The notes under the pieces are model-generated. The model made no database searches. It worked only from the letters and a program-made list of their open reading frames with translations, and was not told the DNA's origin. DNA of 64,000 nt. It comes from Beta vulgaris subsp. vulgaris. Lineage: Eukaryota > Streptophyta > Magnoliopsida > Caryophyllales > Amaranthaceae. The stretch covers positions 32,552,653 to 32,616,652 of the forward strand of contig NC_079206.1 of the NCBI RefSeq assembly GCF_026745355.1, written 5' to 3'. The position numbers were made by a program, and so were the translations under genes. Of this stretch, positions 21,750-33,664 are shown in pieces. Within the stretch, counting starts at the first letter, position 1; each line of letters begins with the position of its first letter.

Positions 21750-23093
21750 CACTAGTAGAATAAATGCTATTTGCTGCGGTTTTACTCATACGTAGCAATA
21801 TAGCACGTGAAAAGAAAAGATAAATATAAAATAAAGATATTGCTGCGGTTTTGGCCTAAAATCGCAGCAATATTGTATCAACATGAAAAATTTTGAAAAA
21901 AAAGTTGACTTTTTGATCGAAATATTGCTGCGGTTTTGGTAAAAAACCGCAGCAATATAAGAAAACAATATTAAAATTAATATTTTAATATATGGATGCG
22001 GTTCTTTCAAAGAACCGCAGCAATATCATTTAAAAATATTATAAACCGGTATAAAAGACGTGCTTTTATTACTTAGGGTTTTTCATTATCACCACACGCC
22101 TCTCTCTCACATTGCTCTCAAAACCGCCTCTCTTCAACCCTCTCTCTCTCTATGCTCTCAACCTCTCATTTTCACTTACTCGTGTTCGTTCCTCCCTCCG
22201 ATCTAACTCCGGTCGTCATTATTCTCCGGTAAGCTTCGTCGCTCGTTCCTCACTCTCTGATCCAACACCGGTCGTCGCAACACCGGTGCTCGCTTCAAAT
22301 CTCACTCGGGTTCGTTCGCTCGTGCAGTCGTGCTCTGATCTTCTTCGTCACTATCAACACCGGTGCTCGTGAATTAAATCTGCTTTTTTTTCCTTTTTTT
22401 TCATTATTTTTGTTTTTTTAGATATGTAGATTTTTGTGTTCATATTTCGAATTTCTGTTCATTAGGTTGTATAATTTAGATTCGTAGATTTTGTTTTAGG
22501 ATTTGATTGATTTTTATAATTTCAACACTTATTTTTTTTTGTTTCTTAGGGTTTCATAACTCTTGTTCTTTAGCTTCCATAGTGCTGTTCATAACAAGTT
22601 TAACACTTGTTTTTTGGTTTTGGTTTTTTTTTGTTATTTTAGATCAGTAGATTTTTTGTTTTAAGATTTTTTTATTTTTCAGTTTCTTATTTTTTTAGTA
22701 ATTAGTCATTGTAACTAAGCTGTCAATGTTATGTGTATGCGAAAAAATGTTGTTTTTCTAATAGGATTTTTTCATTTTCAAATTTAATCGCAAAATGCAA
22801 AAAAAGGAATTTTTTTTTTTTTACCTATACCTGTACATATTGCTGCGGTTTTTTTGTTAAAAACCGTAGCAATATGTTATTTATTTATTATAAATAGCGT
22901 ATATTGCTGCGGTTTGCCCTAAAAACCGCAGCAATATTACGTGTTAACTAGATAAAAAATTGTAATATTGCTGCGGTTTAAAACCACAGCAATATAATTA
23001 ATACCTATTGCTGCCCTCTTAATTGCTGCGCGCCCAAAACCGCAACAATATGCCACTTTTTAACCGCAACAAATAGCGTTTATTCTACTAGTG
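21750..23093. mobile_element. CACTA-4, non-autonomous
   Basis: CACTAGTAGAATAAATGCTA at the left is inverted at the right, with 3-bp target duplication AGA (21747-21749, 23094-23096). Subterminal ATTGCTGCGGTTTT motifs occur in both orientations at 21840-22025 and 22840-23060. The interior has a CT-rich 5' UTR-like stretch (22085-22375) and T-rich sequence. No transposase. Confidence 0.92.
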
Positions 23094-24061
23094 AGACTAA
23101 GGTTGAACAAAACTAAAACTCAATTTAGATAAACGAAAATATACATAAAGAGGCAAAACAACCTCATAAACCCAATGTATTCAACATACATAAAATAAAA
23201 TAAAATGTCTTTATTTCCTAAACAAAATTTGTCCCCAAAAAAAAAAAACACGCCTCAAAATTACCTGCAAAATACATAAACAAACATCTAAAATCAATGG
23301 GAAGTAACTAATAACTCTCCCAACTCAATTAGGATCCATATAAAAGTTATAAAATAATTAATAATCAAGTCATAAAGACAACAACTCAAATCATAATACA
23401 AATCATTTAGACAAAGACATTACAACAAGCCAAAATACAAATGGTGTAAAGATAACATGATAAACTATGGATAAATAAATTTACATATAAAATCAAGGAT
23501 TAATAATATAAACAATCAAAATTTAATATAATAAAATAAAATAATTAGTTTATGAGAGAAAGAGCTGGACGCTAGTGGATAACCCACTTCCTATGGTAAT
23601 GTCGGATCTCAACCTCCACACAGCTTATACATTCCTTATTGCATGTGTTTAAGAATGACCATACTCTTGATGAGGTGTACGATTCTGTCCTCGCCGACCT
23701 TTCGTACCACAACAAAACCAAGGTATACATAGGATTCCGTCCTATGGTTTGCATGTTCTTCTCATTGGAATTCCGTCCATCCGGATATCTTGCTCTCAAT
23801 CCAAAATAATAATGAAAATAATACTCATAATCATCAAGAAATCATTATCAACTCAATCGGATGCCCTTACAGCTTTATACTAAATCAGCAGAAATTAGGG
23901 ATCGCAACCCAAGAATTTCAATTCAAAATAACACTCTTCTCATAATAATAATAATATAATAATAATATAATAATAATAATATAATAATAATAATAATATA
24001 ATAATATAATAATAATAGATAGTATAATAATAATATAATAATTATAATAATAATAATAATA

Positions 24062-24108
<47 letters not shown>

Positions 24109-24172
24109 TAATAATAATAAATAATAATAATAATAATAATAATAATATTATAATATTAATAATATTAATATC

Positions 24173-24243
<71 letters not shown>

Positions 24244-24820
24244 TCCACAAATATAATTTTAACTCATCAAGGTGGATTGTTCCAACCACTTGAAAATATT
24301 ATCAATGATAATCATAAATAAAATAAATCCAAACAACCTTTTCCCCACCAAATTATAACAATAAGCTGTAATTAACATGAGAAACCTCAACTAATAAAAC
24401 ACTTAGCTTTATCATGCTAGTAATACAATAAAAACTATAAATCAAAACATATAAGTTTACTTAAAATTAATACCATGCTTCATCTACAAACAACATGACA
24501 ATATACATGATATTGGGTGATTTGGGAGTCTGGCAGTATATAAAAACACCAACAACAGCAGTGAAACGGCGACAAGCATAACGCAAGCAAGGAAACAATC
24601 CAAAAAAAAAGCATCCAATCTATTACCTAAGCGTGCTTATCAAAATAGTTTCATATTTGCAGTAAACATCAGTAATCAAAATAACAGTCCCACGTTTCAA
24701 AAGCGTCCCAACAATCCATGAATTCATCTAAACTATATAAGGGATTTATAGCAACAATCCATGAACTCATATGAATTATAAGAGATTTATAGTGAATACT
24801 CTTTTAACTAACAACTCATT
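23094..24820. other. AT-rich repeat DNA, possibly LTR-derived
   Basis: Resembles the non-coding parts of the long LTRs elsewhere in the window (for example GGACGGAATTCC-type blocks at 23570-23790), but no LTR ends were found. Cassandra copy B lies at its right edge. Confidence 0.35.
23938..24241. repeat. (AAT)n/(ATA)n microsatellite
   Basis: About 300 bases of imperfect AAT repeats. The poly-Tyr/Ile/Leu frame on the minus strand is an artefact. Confidence 0.95.
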
Positions 24821-25319
24821 TGTAACACCCGACCCATACGGAGTCGAGGTATATTGTAACCAATGCGCATCTTAGGCAACAAATGTCCTCAATAACCAAG
24901 ACAAGTTATTCCGTCGCATTTTTTTCTCACTCGTGCGCACCCCGAGAAACTTTCCAAGAGGTCACCAATCCCTGGACTACTCCCAACCAAGCACGCTTAA
25001 CTGTCAAGTAACTAGGGAAATGAGCTCCCTAAAAGAAAGATGCATCTTGTTGGAATGAGTAGTCTGCTAAATCCTTATAAAGCAATCATGAGGGGTATTA
25101 AATACACCCCCACTTGAGGAAAACAACGCCCTCGTTGCGCCTGAGGACTCCACATATTCGACATGCGGCATGTGGGTTGCCCTAGCCCGGAAACTAATCA
25201 TATATTCGATACACAACCCGTGATATAGCCCTAGAATCCTTCCCCCACTACGCGAGTAACCTTGGATTAATTATCCACACGGTTGCTCTAATACCATTTG
25301 TAACACCCGACCCATACTG
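24821..25319 (-). mobile_element. Cassandra TRIM retrotransposon, copy B (truncated)
   Basis: Minus orientation. A full LTR of 286 bp (24821-25106) runs from TGTAACACCCGACCC to the inverted TGTATT end and contains the 5S-like segment at about 24940-25010. A pyrimidine tract (rc of the G-run) follows, then a short interior and the reversed primer-binding site GCTCTAATACCA (25285-25296, one mismatch). The second LTR is cut after 21 bases at 25319, where another element beginning TGTAACACCCCG starts. Confidence 0.9.
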
Positions 25320-28160
25320 TGTAACACCCCGATAATTCTCTCTTTTCCAAAAAAAAATTTCAAATATAAACTAGAGAATCATCAAAGCATTATCGCCCGT
25401 TTGATAACGTATCAGCTTATTCAGAATTTTGCAGCGGAAAACATATAACTAACTTTAGAATGAAAATTTAATAAATAAAAAAGTCAACTTTAAAACCAAA
25501 CAACAACGTTAATGTTAACTTCAAACCGACTTAAATATAAATGTATATTAACTTAAGTATGATAAATACATCAACATGCTACACAAGCTCTCCATTCTCA
25601 AACCCCCATGATGCATCATCTTCACACCTGTAGATGACAATGCACTAGAAAATCTGCTCTCCAAGGATGGATCATCACAGGGTCAATAAAGCAAAGCCAT
25701 GATCAACACACACAAACAAAGCACGTAATCAGCAAAGTTGAGTACTACATAATAAATAAATAAACATCCCTAACATTATACTAATAAATATCAAGCAAGG
25801 ATATATAGCAACACAATAATCTGCAGATAACTTTGACTGAACTAAACTTTAACAACATTTTTATTACTTTAATGAAATAGTCATTGGACCGAGTTGTCTA
25901 ACTGAAAACCAGCCTTCCCTTTGGAAGACAAAATACGGGCGCGACTCCGTATTCCCATAACCTGCGATATCGAGGAACCTTTGAAATAAAAATAATAGGA
26001 ACGGTGATCAATCCGAACCCAGAAAAAGCCATGGCCCGCTCACCATGTACTTCAACTCCTTATTGTCCATGTAATAGCCCGCACTTCCGAGCTGCTAGCT
26101 AATCACACTTAACATTCATTAATCTCAATTAACTTGGTAATTGTTTGGAAAATAATTCATCCTTTAAAATACCGCTGGCATAGCGTAATCACGCAACAGA
26201 AATACCTGGCAAGTACAGGCGGAAACTTAACATAATGTAACATAACATAATATTCGACCTTATCTGGTCTTAACTCATATCTGAATCATTTCCATCCGCC
26301 TGTATCTTGCCCACTATTCATCTTAGTTCATAAGTTAAGCTAACTAAAACAATTAAAAAACATTTGCTCATTATCACACTCAAAGCATACTCTAAGAAAC
26401 ATAAATATTTAGGAACAATTCCAATAACGTAACCAAACATACTTTATATCAATCAATATAATTTTATAACTCAACACATGTAAATGCATCTATAACCATG
26501 GCCATGACTATAAACGATATATGATATCAAAAGCCCAACACACACACACACACACACGGGGATGTAAATACGTTTTGCTGAACGTAAAGGTTACCAAATA
26601 CGAAATCCAATTTCTTAATCTCCAATCCAATAACCGAGAACCTCCAAGCTTCTTTAAACTCTTTGAGATTCACCAATCAATATTCGAAATACATCAACAA
26701 TAATACAACTATCAATACTCATTCTTAATAATTCTCAAACATATAGACTGCTCATACCAAACCATCTCAACCTGAATTACTTGACTTAACTAATCAAGGT
26801 CCCATTAACATCATCGACAAAATCATTTCCAAACAAAGTCTCTTTCAGAACTTAAACAAATGAAGGTTCAAAACAATAACGATTCAGCTTTGCATTTTAT
26901 ACTTAGAAGTCAGAACCCAACTAATTTCCATAATTACAATTCACAATCTATATTATATCAACTTTGAAATCATTCTCTTTAGAACTCAATTCAAAAACTC
27001 ATTTAAAAAAAAATCTTATACTCATAACTATATATTCTTCGAATTGAATATGAGAAAAGAGAAAGACATAGGTCCAGATTATACCTTGCAAAAATCAGAA
27101 TTGATTTTCTTTTGAATCAAGTGAGGAAGCATTAGAGGGAACATCAAAAATAAGGTAGCAACAACAATAACAAAAACAAAAACAACGGCTGCAACAATAA
27201 CAACCAACACAACTAACAACAATGACGACGTCGGAACACCGGTAAGGAGCAGCAATAAACAGAGCCAGCGAAAAGCACAATCATCACGAAAGAATGTACA
27301 GAGGAGAGAGAAAATTAAATTGAAAGGGAAGCAACAGACTCCGAAGGACAGTTGTGCGAACAGATGCGAATAACAACAGCTACACAACACCATAGAACCG
27401 TTGCAGTGTCGGCGACCGATAACACCCGTCCCCGAGAAAAGATAAACAGAAGTCGAAGTTTTAGCTCAAGAATCATCTCGTATGATATCTCAAAAGAATT
27501 TGATGAAGATCTTTAAGTTGTACATTTATGGCTTTTTAGTTGAATTGAGAATGAGAAGACTCAATTGTTGTACTTGACTCTTGCTTTGACACGAAGATGA
27601 AGATCTATTTCTCTGGCTCCTTAAAGTTAGGACACGAGGAGGAGTGAGAAATATAGAAATCAGGATTTTTTCCTTTTTTAGCTTAAAAACATTTACTAAA
27701 TACCTCATTTTGATAAAATCCACACCATCATAATTGGATTTAAAACAATAATTCTTAGTAATTTCTCTTTGATATGAAAGATTATTTAGACTAATAAAAA
27801 TAATTAACTTAGAACTAAACCATGCTTCAAAATATGGGCTATTACAGTCCAACTTCAAACGTGCATCAGTCTAAAGTTTATTACTATCCAAGTTTCACTT
27901 TACATGATTTATCATTTTATTACTTGTTATGACACACAAGCAACACAAATAATATATATCAAACATTCACAACTTTACTTTTATCTTAGGATTAAATAAG
28001 TGATCATACAACTTACAACCCAAGATTAATTCATTCTTTGATCCAATCTTTCTTATTTCTTAACATAGCCAACAACCAACTTACCTTTCAAAGGTATAAA
28101 AATATCAATTTACCAAATAAGGCCCTCGGTCCTCATAGAGTAGCGAAATAATAATAAAAG
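25320..28160 (-). mobile_element. Long LTR-like repeat, copy 1 (split)
   Basis: Begins TGTAACACCCCGATAATTC. It is homologous to 38833-39897 along its length once the solo LTR at 26070-27846 is removed. It is interrupted at 28160 by the left end of CACTA-2. The minus orientation is inferred from LTR-like end sequence. No coding region; probably a gypsy-type LTR. Confidence 0.65.
26070..27846 (-). mobile_element. Solo LTR with GTCCA target duplication
   Basis: TGTAATAGCCC at one end and GGGCTATTACA at the other, flanked by GTCCA at 26065-26069 and 27847-27851. The related copy at 39580 has a single uninterrupted GTCCA, that is, the empty site. Its left end resembles the end of the 42-45 kb LTR (GCAGCTCGG...GGGCT(A/G)TTA), so they are probably related families. 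No internal region or second LTR, so it arose by LTR-LTR recombination. ORFs inside are not genes. Confidence 0.9.
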
Positions 28161-29369
28161 CACTAGTAGAAAAGGGCTATTTGCGTCGGACCCGGGACCC
28201 CTATTTGCGTCGGACATAGGTCCAACAGCACAGGTCTCGACGCAAATGACCAATAAATGATCTGCATCGTACAAGAAAACGATGCATATCTTTTAGCCAT
28301 TTGCGTTACACCTTGTTCGATATGCGACGCAAATCGCCCTCCCAACCTGGCCTAGCAGCAGGGCCATCTGCGTCGCACCTTATGCAATATGCGACACAGA
28401 TAGCCTTCCAACCTGGCCTAGCAGTAGCTCCATCTGCATCGCACATTGTTCTCTGTGCGACGCAAAAAACTTTACCAGGCACAAGCAGCCTGGCCTAGCA
28501 GTGCCATGTGCGCCGCACCCTTTGCCAAGTGTGTCGCACCCTTTGCCATGTGCAACGCAAAAAGGTAACATCTGCGTCGCATGTGGCACTATGTGCAACG
28601 CCGATGTTTGCTTTTCAATTTCTTTTTTGTTTTTTCCTACTTTTTTTGTTGGTTTTTCCATATTACTAAACCTCATAATTCAAAACTAAACGAAAATTTA
28701 TACTAACAATTGTGAGCGAAAAATTTGTCAGAGTCTCTGTAATTTGGACAACCCAAGAAATTGTTAGGAAAAATTTATATATATAAACAAAACTTGTTTC
28801 AATACATCTCAAACCATCTCAAACAAGCAACCAACGTTACAATCAACCAATTCAAAAATGTTCAACTACTACAAACACTAACAAGTTAGTTTGTTCTTCC
28901 TTCTTTGATGACCCGTATAAAGTATTGCGCAAAAAGTTCTTTGATTTCGTTCATATCATCTATGGAGTATGGCTCAAGACTTGAAGGAAAAGCCTATAAA
29001 TATGTTAAATTACTTAATAAACTTTAAAATTATATATGTAAAATAACGAATTTACAACATACATACACCTCATTCAAATAATCTTTATTCTATATGGGAA
29101 GGGGGGAGGAAAATGGTGTCCTTATTTAGATGTACTAAATTACCCTTAATGATCTAATGGAATGAAAAAAATTACAAAAGAAAATAATTTAAGAATCATT
29201 TCTCATTTGAATTTGCCATTCAAAACAAGTTAAAAATGGTAATGTCAAATATTTCAATCAGAAAATTAAATGGACAAAATATCTTGACCTTTTTTTTTAT
29301 ATAAGAGAATATGGTATACATGACGTCCACCTGAAAAGTCTAGACACTCACTACCTTTGATACTCTTTA

Positions 29370-29582
29370 GAGCCTGTTCTCCCCAACTTATTTTCAATTC
29401 AGTTCAGTTCAGTTCAGCTCCAATAAGTTCAGTTCAGTTCAGTTCAGCTCAAATAAGTTCAGTTCAGTTCAGCTCCAATAGGTTCAGTTCAGTTCAGTTC
29501 AGCTCCATTCTTTTATAACCATTTTGTTAAATATTATTATTATGTTGGTATAATTTATTTTACTAATTACTCTTATTATTAA

Positions 29583-29668
<86 letters not shown>

Positions 29669-29712
29669 TATTATTATTTAAATATATATCATTACTATTA
29701 AGTATTTTATTA

Positions 29713-29767
<55 letters not shown>

Positions 29768-30456
29768 GTTGTTTCTATATATTATTTTGTTTATTATAGT
29801 TTTACTCATTATTATTACTATTATTATTAGAAGGAACATAGTTTAGGTCAAAGCACAGATAAAACCCACTTTTTTTAGCCCATAAACCAATCAAATTGTG
29901 TCAAGACGTTTTATGATGTAATTTTCGCGGTCCAACCCAATCATTATTTTTATTACTAAATATTTATATTATTAAATCTAATTATTAAAATAGTAATATT
30001 AATTTACTTCTTAGAGATATTAATGTTATTATATATCATCATCAAGTATTAATATATTAATACAAATAATATAAAATATTTATCATTAATTATCATTATT
30101 ATCATTCATTATTATTATTATTATTATTATTTTTCTGATTATTAATATTATTTATTTATAACTATCATTTTAGAATATCCAAAATACTATTATTATTATT
30201 ATTCATTATTATTACTTATCATTATAATTATTATTTAATATTCATATTATTATTGTTTAAAATATTATTTATATATTTATTACATTCACTTTAATTCAAT
30301 TTAGTTTAATTCAATTCAATTCAATTCAATTCAGTTCAGTTCAGTTCAGTTCAGTTCAGCTCCAATAAGTTCAGTTCAGTTCAGCTCCGATAAGTTCAGT
30401 TCAGCTCGGTTCAATTCAGTTCAGTTCATCTGTTTTATGCCAAAGAGAACAGGCCC
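29370..30456. mobile_element. PIF/Harbinger-like MITE with AGTTC arms
   Basis: The ends are GAGCCTGTTCTC and GAGAACAGGCCC (12 bp, one mismatch), flanked by TTA target duplications (29367-29369, 30457-30459). Both arms carry AGTTCAGTTC repeats punctuated by AGCTCCAATA. The centre is ATT microsatellite. The 3-bp TTA duplication fits PIF/Harbinger (Tourist). No transposase. Confidence 0.8.
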
Positions 30457-30615
30457 TTAATTCAGTCACAAAAAATTAATATTAAAAATCACTCACAACC
30501 TTTATTAGTTTATTATCTTGGCAAATTAATACATCTAATTAAATTCATCTAACTATTAATCTTTGACATTTTAAGTGTAATCATAATTAAAGTACGAATG
30601 GAGTATATATAATAA

Positions 30616-30864
30616 TTTTGCCAAATGCATCCCTTTAAAGTGGTCAATTTGTTAATTGTAGTCCTTTCATTTCAATATCTTCAATTGCAACCTCAAATAA
30701 AGCGAGCACTTTTAAGTTGCAGCCCAAAAGGCGTGAAGATAAGTTGGGTTTAGGTGCAACTTAAAAGTGTTTGGTTTATTTGAGGCTATAATTTGAAGAA
30801 ATTGCAATCAAAGAGCTGCAATTAACAAATTGGTCACTTTGAAAGGCTACATTTTGCAAAAAAA
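30616..30864. mobile_element. Fold-back MITE, ~100-bp arms
   Basis: The arm beginning TTTTGCCAAATGCATCCCTT is inverted at the right (ending near CTACATTTTGCAAAA). The arms match for about 100 bases, with a short loop near 30735-30750. TATAATAA lies just outside on both sides, a possible target duplication. Confidence 0.7.
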
Positions 30865-30892
30865 ATCTATAATAAAATAACAACTTTTGAAA

Positions 30893-30924
30893 TTAACGCA
30901 CGCATCGCGTGCATATAATACTAG
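30893..30924 (+). mobile_element. Helitron 3' terminus
   Basis: Hairpin GCACGCATCGCGTGC followed by ATATAATACTAG and then T, matching the Helitron 3' rule (hairpin, about 10 bases, CTRR, T). It lies next to the Cys exon of the Ulp1-like module. The 5' TC end was not located. Confidence 0.65.
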
Positions 30925-32314
30925 TTTGAATCATAATGAAAGCGGATGATTAGAAGCATGTATCTCATCACAAAATAGCCGCATTCATCTCCTCCCATTT
31001 GTTGAGCACACTACACCAAATTTAAAATATATATTAGAATCGAAATAAAAATACTAAATAGAATTATAAAATGTGTACCAAATACAAAACCATAAGAGCT
31101 TTATCCGCATAGTTATCCAAGACAATTTTGTTCCTTTTGGATCCTTCAAGGCGTGTGAATTTTGTATATGCACTAAGTAAAAAATATTTGTAAAAATAAA
31201 AAAATTATTAGAAACATTATTAAATTATTTGAAATATCATAAAATACATGTAAACTCAGTAACATGTATATATAACAATTATTAACTTACGTATTCAACG
31301 GTATCTTGATAGCTAAGGATCTATCTGTTCGAAGCGAATCAAATATATATACTTTTTTTTTTTTGATAGACAAATGACAAGAAGAATCCAATGTTCCCTA
31401 AAGCATGCAACAAAATGTGATGGTCATATATATAACTACCTGTTCATAAAGATAAAAACAAAGTAAAGATTAGTTTAACTAACATACTTTTCAATGTACG
31501 GACATACAATGTAACGCATTGTTGTTTCACTTTTATTGAATTTGCCATGTCGTTGATCACGGCATCTGGTTGATTGCGTGTCATGGTCTCCGAAATCATA
31601 CCAGGACACATGAAACCAATATTTGCATCTCCATGCTCCTCAATCTCATCTGTCAAGTACCTACACTCCAAATACTTATAGTTAGATGAACACTAATGAT
31701 AATAAATATTAATTTTAATTAGTTTAGAGTTTGAGAAATCTCACATCATAAATACTTGCAAAACAGATACATTAAGCCATTCTCCCGTCAGAAATTGAAA
31801 AATTCTTGTCGGGAGAAAATCATCATCTGGTCACTATCAGAGTTGAAGACGGTACCCCTACTAACTTTCATAGTAAAAGGCTCATCTGGTGGTTTTTTGC
31901 AAAATATTCGATGCATATCCTTGACAATATCAGGCATATTCTCTAATGACAAGTTAATGAATGGATCTACATGTCTATGTGCAAACTCATCGGTGCAAGG
32001 ATCATTATAAACTTTTTTTCTTCTTCTTCATCGCACCTTCTTTAGGTTGACTCTTAACATCCAATAAGAGCACAATGTCATTAATTAAGTGTTTCAGAAG
32101 CATAATATCATAATCTTAGAACATATATAAAATTAATATATACTTGCAAGTTCAGAAATGGATCATTGCCCCCCGAATGACAGCTATTAGGAGCGATTGG
32201 AGTGTGAGGATCTTTCCTTGTTTGATTTGGTACTTGAATACCTAACTACGCCGCAAAAGCCATGAACCTTTCTTGAACTAATGCATCAACCTTCGAGTTC
32301 ATCTCTTCCATGAT

Positions 32315-33223
32315 CTATTCTCTAACTCTTTGGCTCACTCTAGCCTCTAACGTCTGCATCTCCTCATCATCCATTCCCCTACCCTTGCGAGCAGTACTGC
32401 TCCGATCGGGATCTCCCCACACAGATGTAATCCCAATGCTAAGCCCAGCTGTTAACACATGCCCAGGACGGTCTTTCCTCTGCAGAGCACGTGATAGAGC
32501 ATCATCCATCCGACTTGGAACAAACTCTTCTTCATTTTCTTTTCTTTTTCAATCATCCTGCGTCCAATTGAAAACATTCGTATGATTAGTAGAATACGAG
32601 TAATTAGACATGAAAATGTTATAAAATTTGAAGAATGCTTACAATGGACTCTTTTATCTTTTGTGTTTCTTCATTAGGGAAGAAAAAATTTCAATCCTTA
32701 TCTTTTTTCGATCTCGCGAGAAGCCACGGCAATGTTCGATTCGGCAAGGAGGAAATCACTGATGATGTAGAGGAGTAAACAAATGATGTTGTAGAAAATG
32801 AAGGGATATACCCTTTGCGTTTCCAAAGGGTAATCATCTCCGCATATGACTTTTGACCCAAAAAATGAGGATGCTTGTTAGTAGCCTGAGAGATTCTTGC
32901 TTTTTCACTTTTAGCCTAATATAAGATTTAGTAATTAGTCAATATTGGAGAACCAAATCATAATACTTTCATATGATTGTAACGTACATATAACATACCT
33001 TAAACTCCTTAGAGGTGCATTTTTTCAAAAACTGGTCCCAGCTCTCTTGCGTGATGAAAGGATAGAGCATGAACGGTGGCGTATCATCGTTAAGCCCCTT
33101 CCTCGTTTTTGTGATCCATCTAGTTACCAATCTTGACTTGAAATCTCTCCACAGCTTATCACAAGTAGTCAGGATATCTCGTCTCTTCTTCGCATCCTCT
33201 TCTATTCCATACTCTCTCTTCAA
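32315..33223 (-). pseudogene. PF03004-like (Transposase_24 / TnpA-type) protein of CACTA-2
   Basis: 33223-32969 encodes a Trp-rich, basic segment ('LWRDFKSRLVTRWI', then 'PPFMLYPFITQESWDQFLKK'), like the plant Ptta/En/Spm transposase domain. A following piece at about 32900-32740 reads 'AKSEKARISQATNKHPHFLG'. 32509-32315 has 'DDALSRALQRKDRPGHVL' and an acidic Glu-rich end typical of the region after that domain. Such proteins are thought to be the DNA-binding partner of TnpD. Stops between the pieces (for example near 32690) show decay. Confidence 0.75.
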
Positions 33224-33664
33224 TATACCAAAATAATAAGGTTACTTACTTTAACATCTTCCCATAAAGTCTCTTTTATGCCTTATGGAACATCATCCCA
33301 ATTGTCATACAAGATAGACACCTTGCTTCTACTGATTTTGCCGCAATGTTTTTTATACGCACCGGTATTCCCCAATCGGACATATCAACTCATCCCACTG
33401 TACTCTTTGGACCCCGGGTTTTGAACGTATCCCTTATGTAGGACCTCTTGGCTTGCTCACTTTTTTCTTCCTAGCAGCTCCATTAGTCATTAATCTCGGG
33501 CTCAGATGCATCATGCATTATCTCATCTTTCATCACTACGCCTGAAACCAAATACATGTTAGATTCATCAATAAAGTAGTACAAAATTATTTTAACAAAG
33601 CACAAAATATATAATTAAAGATTATAAACATTAGTAGATGAGTCAATATTACATAATTTACCTA

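Larger units (their letters stand above)
28885..32010 (-). pseudogene. Ulp1-like (C48) protease module of CACTA-2
   Basis: Minus-strand pieces: 32010-31760 ('DEPFTMKVSRGTVFNSDSD', with a TGA before 'RENGLM'); 31671-31500 ('IGFMCPGMISETM'); about 31400-31290 with His 31393-31391 in 'EHWILLVICLS' and Asp 31340-31338 in 'YIFDS'; about 31180-31080; 31010-30930 with 'CAQQMGGDECGYFVMRYM', catalytic Cys TGC 30983-30981; and a C-terminal exon at about 28985-28885 ('YSIDDMNEIKELFAQY'). The His-Asp-Gln-Cys set is present, unlike CACTA-1. A Helitron 3' end (30924) and two MITEs sit in the last intron, and at least one stop codon disrupts it. The role in the element is unknown; SUMO/ubiquitin-like processing is only a family-level expectation. 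Confidence 0.8.

Noticed and set aside
21522..21755. 77-residue ORF
   Set aside because: Runs across the Cassandra 5S-like LTR and its flank; no motif.
23918..24289. 123-residue Tyr/Leu/Ile ORF
   Set aside because: AAT microsatellite artefact.
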